From NCBI GenBank assembly GCA_946965045.2, contig OX337233.1, positions 1,240,001-1,304,000 on the forward strand: a DNA stretch of 64,000 bases, given 5' to 3'. Source of the stretch: Epithemia pelagica. Lineage: Eukaryota; Bacillariophyta; Bacillariophyceae; Surirellales; Surirellaceae. Every line of letters begins with the position of its first letter. Position 1 is the first letter of the stretch. The position numbers were made by a program, and so were the translations under genes. The notes under the pieces were generated by a model that made no database searches, was not told the origin of the DNA, and was given only the letters and a program-made list of their open reading frames with translations. This document shows, one piece after another, positions 55,280 through 64,000 of the stretch.

Positions 55280-55413
55280 CTGGTTTCGCCGACAATACGG
55301 ATTTCGAAGCGGTCAGCATTGTATATGCCGGAAACAAGGAAGACTCTATTTTCGTTATGCAATGTGGAAGCTAGATTCTTGAACCTTGAACACGTGAAAC
55401 AAGCTTTAGGGTC
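55280..55413 (+). pseudogene. Fragment of leishmanolysin-like gene 3' end
   Basis: Matches 38,386-38,512, the last coding part and first 3' UTR bases of the metalloprotease gene. The peptide frame (FEAVSIVYAGNKEDSIFVM) is conserved with mostly silent differences, but the fragment has no upstream gene and soon hits a stop. It is a remnant of a paralogue that was once under selection, or a diverged partial duplicate. Confidence 0.75.
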
Positions 55414-55499
55414 TTGCTGAGTACTGGAGGAGCCTATGGGAGTCGGACATACTCCCTTTCTCATAGCCATCCTAGCTTCAAGTGATTGAAAAGCGACTA

Positions 55500-58400
55500 A
55501 TGTGCGCTCCCTATGCCCACCGCGTCGTCCGCCCAACCATTCATCAAAACACACAGAAGCAGGCGAGAACAGATAAAGAACCTTGTGCAAGCCATACCAT
55601 GAGTACACCAGGAATTGAGAAAGCTAAGGAGGACAAGTCTGCAGGTGGAAGCATCCTAAATGCCATCCCTGGAGAAGCGCTGGAATGTGGCACAAGTTTG
55701 GCAGAAGGAGAGTTTTGTGGCAGCCTTGCTCCCACCCCACGCTTGATTGACAAATCGGGTAACCACAATCACAGCAGCCACCATTTCAAGGCTCTGCAAA
55801 AGCTGCAAACCACCACCCTTTCCTCTGTCCATGAACTTCGAACGTCCTTGAGTCAAGACATGATATTTGGTAGGATCACCGATGGAGCTACAGCTTCCGG
55901 TATGGAAGTCGATACACAGGAGGAAGCAACAGTGCCCTTGCCTCTGTCGTACTCGACGTTTATATCGCCCTTTGAAGCAACTCCATACACCAAGAATGGT
56001 TCCAAAATAAACACGCATCATCAAATACCACAAAAACTACAGCTTCCTCTGGTTTATTGTGATCACACGGCATCGAACCGTCCCGTCGCTAGTCTGGAAC
56101 GCTATTTGCAACAAGAATGTTTGCCATGGTACGGCAATACTCATACGAATACCAGTTGGACAGGGTCGCAGTCCACAGCCCTCGTGGCCGAAGCACGACA
56201 ACTTGTTGCCGAAGCTTGCAATGCCAAAATTACCGGCAAGGCCAGTTTGGATGTCGTCCTTTTCACGTACGTAAATGGATTTTGTATCTGGAAATCTCTT
56301 GCAACCTTTTTGAATTGATTTCAGGATCAAATAGCGTCCTCACACTTGACTAACGCTTGCTTCGCGTTCATTTCATTCCTCTCGTTGTCCTTGTTTCGTG
56401 ACAGTGGAAATGGTGCGACATCGGCGGTCGAGTTGTTAATTGATTGTCTGGGTGTACGGCATGCAGTTGCCACCTCCTTCTCTTCTGGGACAAACAATCC
56501 TATTAGTGACAACCAGCCGGTTGTCTTTGTGGGTCCATACGAACATCATTCCAATCTTATTCCTTGGCGAGAATCCGGATGTCATGTGGTCATGGTACCA
56601 GAGAGTACAGAAACTGGACAAGTGGATTTGAAAGCACTGGAACACTTGTTACAACAGTATTCCTCGAAACACCAGCAAACCTCGCGACTTTTGATGGGTG
56701 CCTTTTCGGCTGCCTCTAATGTTACTGGAAAGGTGACGGATGTGTCGGCCGTGGCTGCCTTGTGCCATAGATATGGTGCATTGGTGTTTGCGGATTATGC
56801 CACGGCTGCTCCCTACTGCTCCGTCAATATGAACCCAACCATTCGGGATGTCCAGAACACGAGCAAGTTTCAATACACAGACAAGGACGATATTGGTCTG
56901 GATGCCTTGTTTTGGAGTCCGCACAAATGTTTGGGTGGTGGAGGGGGGACACCAGGTGTATTGATTGTTAAGAAACCGTGGGTCAGTCAAGCGAATGCTC
57001 CTCACAAGTCGGGTGGAGGGACTGTCTTTTATGTCACGGATACGCATCATCGATTCTTGAGCAATCGGGTGGAACGGTACGAAGGTGGGACACCTCCTGT
57101 GGCTGGGATTTGGCGATTGGGACTCTGTATCTTGCTCAAACGACGCGTCGAAGCCATGTATCAACAGCTTGTTGAGACTGACCAACAAGGGACGCAAAGC
57201 AATAGACAATCGAGCAACCTTGACAACCCACAATCACTGGCATTTCCACCCATGGACCGTTTTCCACCCACCATTGAAGAATTTGACCACCAAACACACT
57301 ACCGTGTAATGCAATACCTTGGCGAACATGCTCCCAATCTTGTACTTTTGGGACACAATAAGACGAATCCTTCTTCATCAGTCCATCAAGATCACAAACA
57401 ACAAAATTTACCAATCTTTTCCTTTCTAGTTCGATGGGGTCCGCGCTTTTTGCATTTCAACTATGTCTGTGCCATTTTAAATGATTTGTTTGGCATTCAG
57501 ACCCGCGGTGGATGTCAGTGCAGTGGACCCTACTCGCAACGCTTGTTGGGATTGAATCGTCCAGCAAACACTGACGATGGGGAAACTGTCAATCAACAAG
57601 TGGAAGAGGCCTTGGTTCTCTACAAAGAACGTGCCGAATTGCTGCGACCAGGCTATACCCGGCTGAGCTTGCCCTTTAAGGGGTTGACCTCCGAGGAAGT
57701 GGAATACGTCGTTAAAGCTTTGGTTTGGGTCTCCAAACATGCGTGGGCGCTCATGTGTCAATATCGTTGCAATGTATGTATCTTTGTTTATTTCAGAAGG
57801 TTGCTGTGTACTCTTTGATTCTTTCTCACTGTCTACCGTTGTTTCGATCTTTTTATCTTCCAAACGTCCCTTGGCTTTTCACGTCTTTGCGCCATTAGCA
57901 TCGAACTGGCGAGGTACGGTTCATCTGCCTTTTGCTCTTTTCTTTCCTTAACTATTCCCTAATGGCATTGTTGTGTTGCTTGTTCTGAAGTGGAGACATG
58001 CGGCGAGACAGGGAAAGCCGCTGGGTAGAGAGGAAAGACGATGGCTGAGTCACTACGATCCGTTTGATTCACGGTGGGGACACGACACACCCACGGCATC
58101 CATTGTCAAGAAATCTGCGGAGAGAGAGTCTCTAAAAGAAGTACTGGATCGCACCTTGTTGCAAGCCGACAAAATCTTGCAAGCTGCGGTGAACGACCAG
58201 CGAAGTATTGCCCAGACGATAAAAATGGTCGATGCCCATTCGGTTCTTGGCGACGACGATTGCCTGGAACGGTTGCGTTGGTACGTTTACCCGAAAGAAT
58301 GTGCTTTGCACTTTAAGCAGCATGGTCTAGGAGGTGGGACCAAGGATTCTTTCTCGGAACCGCTATTGGGTGCGGTAAACCCCTATCTCAACGCGGAATC

Positions 58401-60006
58401 TTGTTCCACTGAGAGAGCACCTTATTCGTCAGCAGCTACTACTGAGCAATTACAATCGGGGAGAAAGAGAAAAATGGATGTCGAGGATACCGCTAGCCGA
58501 TTAGCCGTCGAGAAAGATGAAGAAAGCAATATTTTTACCTTCCGAGACGGCGAACATCATCAGGGAGAAGCTTCTCTGGATGAGATTGAAGCAGGAATTG
58601 ACGATGGTGAACTGTCCGAGCAAGCGGAGGTGTTTGTAAAGGGCGAATGGGTGAATGCAGCAGAGTTCGTGCAGGGCTTACCAAAGCCACAAACCGAAAC
58701 AGTCAAAACACCTGAACACGAAACCGTGGTTTCTCATAAGAAAAAGGCTCCTCGAGATCATTCCATGTGGGGGAAGGGCGAGGTGGCAGGTGCGCCATCT
58801 GTTTCATCAAAAGATGTACAGGACATTTCTGTGGATGCAGTTGTTGTACCTGATGATGAGAGAAAACAAGCGCCTACGACAACAAAGAAAAAGGGAAGTC
58901 GACATGTCAAGCCGCCTCCCAAACTGATGCGGTTGGTGACCCAAGCCGTCTTCCAATGGGATATGATCCAAGAAGGAGACAGACTGCTCCTAGGACTAAG
59001 CGGGGGGAAAGACTCACTCAGCTTACTTCACTGCTTGCTTGAATTGAAGAAAAAGTTGCCCACAAAGTTTGAACTTGAAGTGTGCACCATTGACCCAATG
59101 ACGCCCTCATTTGACCCCTCTCCGCTGATCCCATATGTCGAGCAAACCCTGGGCTTAAAGTATCACTACGTTCGCGATGATATTGTAGCAAGGGCATCTT
59201 CGGCGGGAAAGGATGGGAAAATGGTCTCCTCGCTGTGTGCTTTTTGCGCTCGAATGAAAAGGGGCAATCTCTACAATGTGGCACGTCAGAGCAAGTGCAA
59301 CAAGTTGGTTCTGGCACAGCACTTGGATGATTGTGCCGAGTCATTTCTCATGTCGGTAATGCATAATGGTTTCCTACGGACAATGAAAGCAAACTACGAA
59401 ATTAATGCTGGTGACTTGTCGGTCATTCGACCAATGGTCTATTGTCGCGAAAGCCTCATGACCGAGTTTGCCAAACAAGCCAAATTACCCGTCATTAACG
59501 AAAACTGTCCCGCCTGCTTTGAGGAACCCAAAGAACGTGCACGTGTCAAGAAGCTCCTCAGTCGGGAGGAGTTGAACTACCCCAATTTTTATGACAACAT
59601 TCGACGATCTCTGTTGCCCCTTATGCACCGGGAGTCTGAGTGTGTCATGCACAGCTTTACCGAAGAAGCTGTCGCCAAGAGTCGAAAGAAATGGACACCG
59701 AGCAACAAACGGGCCAAGCCCAATGGTGCGAATGCTGGTGATACGGTCGTCTCGGGAGAATCCTTGCAGAGTGTCACTCTTCCGGACCGACCATCCAGTG
59801 ACACGACGGACCAAGTGTCCTCCCAGACCAGGCCAACATTGTCAGAGTTGTCGGCGTTTAGTGACGAACAACTCATGGCAGAGCTGTCTCGAAGAAAAGC
59901 GGCTCGTTTTCGCCTGGCCGGTGCAATGAAGTCCAACAAGACAGAGATTGGATCCTCGGACAAAATGCTGTGCAATGTCGGTGGTGCATGTTCACTGTTC
60001 GACTAG
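55500..60006 (+). CDS. Class V aminotransferase (cysteine desulfurase-like) fused to TtcA-like tRNA thiolase
   Basis: Three exons (55,500-56,266; 56,405-57,773; 57,991-60,006) with GTACGT/CAG and GTATGT/AAG introns read in phase to about 1,383 residues. The N-terminal ~190 residues are low complexity. The PLP domain runs from YCDHTASNRP through GNGATSAVELL and FADYATAAPY to the Schiff-base Lys430 in SPHKCLGGGGG, with RGGCQCSGPY (Cys626/Cys628) where the persulfide Cys is expected. A WRHAARQGKPLGREERRWL linker and an acidic spacer lead to a PP-loop ATPase: SGGKDS at 1049-1054, CAFC at 1128-1131, QHLDDCAESFL, VIRPMVYCRES and CPAC at 1218-1221, as in TtcA-type Fe-S thiolases. Predicted: sulfur from cysteine passed directly to tRNA 2-thiolation. 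The start could also be ATG 55,599. Confidence 0.85.
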
Positions 60007-60206
60007 CGTGGTGATTGGGTGTTGTCTGCGCGTTCTCTATCCTTTCGAACCTATCAATAGAGCATCTCTCTTAGACTTTTTTGACAAGATTGATCGAGTA
60101 GTAACCTTTTATCGTTGGAGTGGTGATCGTTTCCTCTCTAGAGTAGCCGTGTGTATGACAAGTATGTCTAGCGATTATGAAAAACGCGAGTGTGAATATT
60201 GTTCCC

Positions 60207-61586
60207 TTAGCCGTCTACGTGAGGTCGTAACAGCATTCCACATCGTCGTCGCCACCGGGAAAAGCCCCATCGACGACTCCCCTTGCATCGATTTCTCCAG
60301 AGTTGTTTTTCCCGTGCCGGCAATGCCAGCAGTTCAATCGCTTGATCAATCGTGGGATCGTCCACCGTGGTCAAATCAAAGTCGTCGTCGTCGTCGTCGT
60401 CATCCCGAGTCCCCTCCAGATCATCGTCGTCGTCAAGAAAAGAAGGCGTTTCATCCTGTTCCTGTTCATTGGTACGTTCTTGGAAGCCAGTCATTTCCAA
60501 CCGTGTCGCCGTTTCTGGTATTCGGACGGCATCGTGTGTGTTGGTGGAACGCTCGTTTGGAAGAGAAACGGAATCGGCAGGACAGTCCATCCAAGTACCA
60601 GTCTCCAACTCTACCCCTGTTACGAATGGTGATGGTACGTCTTCTTCTTCTTGCTTTCGATTCTGGAAGAATGGTCGGGATTGATTGAGGTTGTACGAGG
60701 CTAGAAAGTCTTGGTCGAATCCAGCAAGACTTGTCGCGTTGGACCCACGGTTTCTCGAAATGACGGAAGACGATGTTGATGTTGTTGTATTTGGACTAGA
60801 CACGTCAAGGCTACTCCAAAGAACCACCGACAAGACGACAACGAGAATCGCCACAAGAACTACCACCATCCGTAGTTGATCCGACACTTGGTTGGTTTGG
60901 GTTGGGTTGCAACACCGTGGCGAGTTGGGCGCGTTCCTCTGGCATTCCTTCGAGGACAGGTCGGTGACATCTTCTTCTTCTTCTTCATGCTTCACCAATA
61001 CAATGGATGCTTCCGACTCGAAGAACGAAATGGTTTCCGTGGTGGGGGTTGTTTGACTCGTGGTGGTGGTGCAGGTGCCATTGGTCGGACACGCATCAAT
61101 GTCCAAATGGTCGTCATCGTCATTATCCTCTTGGCTATCATCTCCCAGTGAACATTCTTGTTCGGTAGTTTCCTCCGCATCGTTCGGTTTCTCCTCCTCC
61201 TCCTCCTTGTTTGTCATGATACGATCCACATTGACCATGCGAACAGGAGGATCCTGGTCCAGTGCCGTCGTCGTGTTGTTGTTGGACGACCGCAATCGTT
61301 CCAGGTCTTGTTCGGCTTGATTCAAATCTCGTTGCAATTCATCCAATTGCAAGTCTTCCAGACTCATCCAACTCCCACTCCGTGCCCGTTGTGGTTGCAC
61401 GAGACGACGATTGGACGACCGCAAAAAGTCCAATTCTCGTTCCAAATCTTGTGCGGCATGATGCAAGGTATCCTCCAACGAAGTAGTACACGTCGTCGTC
61501 GTATTGGATCGGTCCAGTCCTGCTGCAGCTTCTTGTTGTTCTTGTTGTTTTTGTTTTGGATGAACGGCCATTGTGTCGGTGGTCAT
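60207..61586 (-). CDS. Hypothetical acidic single-pass membrane protein
   Basis: From ATG 61,584-61,586 (MTTDTMAVHPK) the frame encodes about 459 residues. A Gln-rich N-terminus is followed by two short heptad-type helices (LEDTLHHAAQDLERELDFLR and LDELQRDLNQAEQDLERLR), a very acidic Glu/Asp stretch, one clear membrane span (MVVVLVAILVVVLSVVLW), and an outer Ser/Thr/Asn-rich part ending in an Asp run and a basic tail. No family is recognised. The two coiled-coil segments suggest oligomerisation on the cytosolic side. Final residues may not be correct if a 3' intron is present. Confidence 0.55.
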   Translation of the reverse strand: MTTDTMAVHPKQKQQEQQEAAAGLDRSNTTTTCTTSLEDTLHHAAQDLERELDFLRSSNRRLVQPQRARSGSWMSLEDLQLDELQRDLNQAEQDLERLRSSNNNTTTALDQDPPVRMVNVDRIMTNKEEEEEKPNDAEETTEQECSLGDDSQEDNDDDDHLDIDACPTNGTCTTTTSQTTPTTETISFFESEASIVLVKHEEEEEDVTDLSSKECQRNAPNSPRCCNPTQTNQVSDQLRMVVVLVAILVVVLSVVLWSSLDVSSPNTTTSTSSSVISRNRGSNATSLAGFDQDFLASYNLNQSRPFFQNRKQEEEDVPSPFVTGVELETGTWMDCPADSVSLPNERSTNTHDAVRIPETATRLEMTGFQERTNEQEQDETPSFLDDDDDLEGTRDDDDDDDDFDLTTVDDPTIDQAIELLALPAREKQLWRNRCKGSRRWGFSRWRRRCGMLLRPHVDG

Positions 61587-61750
61587 GCTCGGTTGGAGAG
61601 ACTGTGACTGTGACGATGACACCACGCTCCACACTTCGCGTTTTGTCTTTGGTTGGCACAAGGGAGAAGAAGAAATTTGGCTCGGTTTCAGTTTCCACAG
61701 CCACTGTGTCTCGGGTTCAATAAAACGGTGCGTACGAGTTCAATTCTCTA
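61587..61750. other. Likely promoter region of the acidic membrane protein
   Basis: Short upstream region with no coding feature. Confidence 0.3.
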
Positions 61751-61782
61751 GAGAGAGAGAGATGATGATGATGATGATGATG

Positions 61783-61813
<31 letters not shown>
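61751..61813. repeat. GA/GAT compound microsatellite
   Basis: Runs of GA, then GAT (about 7 units), then GA (about 14 units). Simple sequence only. Confidence 0.95.
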
Positions 61814-63393
61814 CTAGATTGGGGATTGTGAATCTGTTCATCCATCCAGATCCATCGAACACAAACACACAAAAAACGCACCCGAACATCATGTGCGGTC
61901 ATCGCGGAGGAGATGAGGTGGGCTTAAGGAACCTGTTGGCTGCAGGCGACTGACTTGTTTTGGCGGGGATGGCGCCAAGTAGGGCCATCAGGAGTAGCTA
62001 GGAGTCCCGTAGAAAAATCTTGTCTATTTAGACTCCGCCGACGACCATACTAGCTTATGATGTCGCTAAGTAGGAGAATATTTGGTCTTGATTGGTCCGC
62101 TCGAAGAACGTTACTTAGCCTTTGTCTAACGTCTATGCGAGGCGGATGGGGGATGGGCTTCACTTGTTGAACTAAAAAACTGGCGCCTGAAGAATGCAGA
62201 CGTGTACCAAGAAAAAACGCAGAAAGAACCAAACACAACGCGCCATCATGATCGCACAAAAAGCAAAGATCCGATCCGAAACGCCAAACTCTTGTGCCAG
62301 ATGGGTCCGATCATCAACCAATGAGCCACTAGCAACTGGCTGGTACCATCCAGGGCACCCTTTCTCTAGCGACAAGATTTCCTTATTGGCTCACAACACT
62401 GTTCCTGTGGAACGGTTTCGTAGATACCTTGTCATTGACAAAACGAGTTTCATACGACAGATGTAGTACAATATTCTATAGGGCAGTTGTTCAAGGCCGG
62501 ACCATGACGAAATTTGGCCCAACGAGAGCGTCGCTACCACTCGTTTCTCGTGTTTGCGAATCTCGTATCCAAGTCGTTACTCTTCTAGAGAGAGAGAGAG
62601 ACTCTCCCCTAGTAGAGCAATGGGCGATTCGGTCCTTAAGGAGCCCACAACACAATATACAACAACATCTTTTGCGTCGTCGTCCACCAGCATGAAGGTC
62701 GTCTCATTCGTCTCCCACTTCCCATTCCAATTCGCATCTTCTTCTCATAGTGCGACCCATAAGCGATCGAATCTTTCCAGCTTCCGAATGTGGACCTGGC
62801 CCTTTGTGCGATACGGGACCACGAATACGCCGGACGACGAGTCCCGGACACATACTACCTATATCGCCATCACACAGCCACTGCTTCCAACGCATCCATG
62901 CAAGCAAGCTACAAAAGCCCCCCCAAACAACCCAACGAGACGACGATTCTCGTCATGGGACTGGGTATCTTCCCAATTTTCGGTGAGTACGTTGTGGCTT
63001 TCCTCTCGCCATATCTCATGGCCACAAACAAGAATCCATCGCGCACCTTTCGTTTGCCGGGTCACACGGCATGGATGCAACAACAACACATTGTGAGAGT
63101 GTGTCTCTGCGTACATTCCGCACGACCGTAGAGTGAGTCCGTTGAAACGATTTTTCTATCATTCCATCGCAACGGAACAGCGATTATTTCTTTTACACAA
63201 TCCACCAATTCCTTGCCAAGAAGAAGCACAGCGATAGAAAACCCATCTCTCGAACCACTTCGCCGTTCCACGACTCCGTCACCGAAAAACCGTTCTGCAC
63301 CGCCTGCAATCTTGTGGAAGAGTCTCATCCTCTTGTTTCTCCTATTGTTGTGGACGACACAAGCTTTGTTGTTTGTTGTTGTTGTTCTCGTGA
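61814..63393. other. Long region without a confident gene
   Basis: Several frames of 60-180 codons overlap between 62,194 and 63,131 on both strands, none with a recognisable domain. The stretch at 62,790-63,131 (ETTILVMGLGIFPIFGEYVV...) looks slightly more protein-like and may be an exon. A frame at 63,213-63,410 contains a hydrophobic segment (LILLFLLLLWTTQALLFVVVV) close to the start of the next frame and might belong to the same gene. Confidence 0.35.
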
Positions 63394-63525
63394 GACGACG
63401 ATACGAATGACCCACAGTCAAAGCCGAATACCAAGACAAGAGAACCAACCACAACAACAACCACTACTACTACCACCACTCCTAGTACCTACCAAACCTT
63501 GCAACTCTTGAGAGAAAGAGAGAGC

Positions 63526-64000
63526 ATGTCATCCACAAGGATGCACTCGTCGTGGACCACCACTCCCCACAAGCCGACGACAACAACGACGGCTCCTCAA
63601 GTTCGTCTTTCGACCAATTATCAAATGGTGCTCGTGTCGTTGTCCTCTCCACCACCACAACAACATCAACGATCGTGGCAAGCACCACCACCCCCGTTGC
63701 CACAATTGCAAGCACCACATTTGCTGGACAATTCATTTACCCAGCCACCCCCACCGCCGCCGCCGCGAACCATGAAGAAGACGAATGAAACCGAACCGAA
63801 TCGCAGTAGTAGCAGGGAAAAGGATTCGATGCATTCGTTCCCACAACCACCACCACCCTGCGTACCAGAAAAACAGTCCTTTTGCTCCCCACCAGGCACG
63901 GTTCCCCTCCCAGATCCCCAGAGTTCCTCGGCGGATGACACGTGCTCCATGAGTTACTCGGATTCCTCTTGCTGTTCCTGTGAAGACTTGACGACCACCA
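63526..64000 (+). CDS. Proline-rich hypothetical protein, partial at right edge
   Basis: The frame is open from 63,394 to the window end with no stop; the first ATG is 63,526. The translation is Pro/Thr/Gln-rich (QAPPPPLPQLQAPHLL, TQPPPPPPPRTMKK) and ends in a Ser/Cys-rich part (CSMSYSDSSCCSCEDL). No domain is visible, and composition alone is weak evidence, but a 600-bp open frame through the edge suggests a real N-terminal segment. A membrane span may be contributed by the frame just upstream. Confidence 0.4.
   Translation, partial: MSSTRMHSSWTTTPHKPTTTTTAPQVRLSTNYQMVLVSLSSPPPQQHQRSWQAPPPPLPQLQAPHLLDNSFTQPPPPPPPRTMKKTNETEPNRSSSREKDSMHSFPQPPPPCVPEKQSFCSPPGTVPLPDPQSSSADDTCSMSYSDSSCCSCEDLTTT

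Overview
The window is eukaryotic nuclear DNA, most probably from a diatom. Genes are interspersed with short GT-AG introns. Nucleus-encoded mitochondrial genes (cytochrome c1, CMC2) sit beside a helicase whose N-terminus carries the A|F signal-peptide cleavage context typical of diatom plastid targeting. Retroelements make up a large part of the sequence, including a Ty1/copia element with an unusual protease motif and two RNase H-bearing LINEs. No bacterial operon, rRNA, tRNA or CRISPR array was found. Intron coordinates were placed by eye from GT/AG sites and reading-frame continuity.

Layout. 1-10,200 is ordinary gene space: a DEAD-box helicase (runs off the left edge), an MGST3-like MAPEG protein, cytochrome c1 behind a perfect 112-bp inverted repeat, CMC2, a PDI-C type ERGIC/thioredoxin fusion, a bile-acid/Na+ symporter-like carrier, and a Band-7-like coiled-coil protein whose frame continues past a stop codon. 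10,500-13,500 holds a TIR element and a Crinkler/CR-like nuclease-kinase gene. 13,680-28,950 is a transposon block: a 7-kb LINE on the minus strand, a copia element with its 3' LTR, a small hAT derivative and two MITE-like elements. 29,250-38,500 is gene space again: two unknown genes, a second nuclease-kinase gene, a phosducin-like protein and a leishmanolysin-like metalloprotease. A six-exon gene for a secreted von Willebrand D / chitin-binding-like protein follows (39,020-42,561). A 613-bp tandem array, a second copy of the hAT block and a nearly complete LINE bounded by a 20-bp target-site duplication (47,124-55,042) come next. The right end carries a class V aminotransferase fused to a TtcA-like PP-loop thiolase, an acidic single-pass membrane protein, and a proline-rich ORF leaving the window.

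The most notable biology is the predicted one-polypeptide sulfur-transfer/tRNA-thiolation fusion (55,500-60,006). Next are the two nuclease-kinase genes, 21 kb apart, that share an almost identical intron and downstream exon although their catalytic parts have diverged strongly. The repeats show how the locus was assembled: a 1.26-kb block is duplicated 18 kb apart, a copia gag start is fused to foreign repeat sequence, and a fragment of the metalloprotease gene lies downstream of the second LINE.
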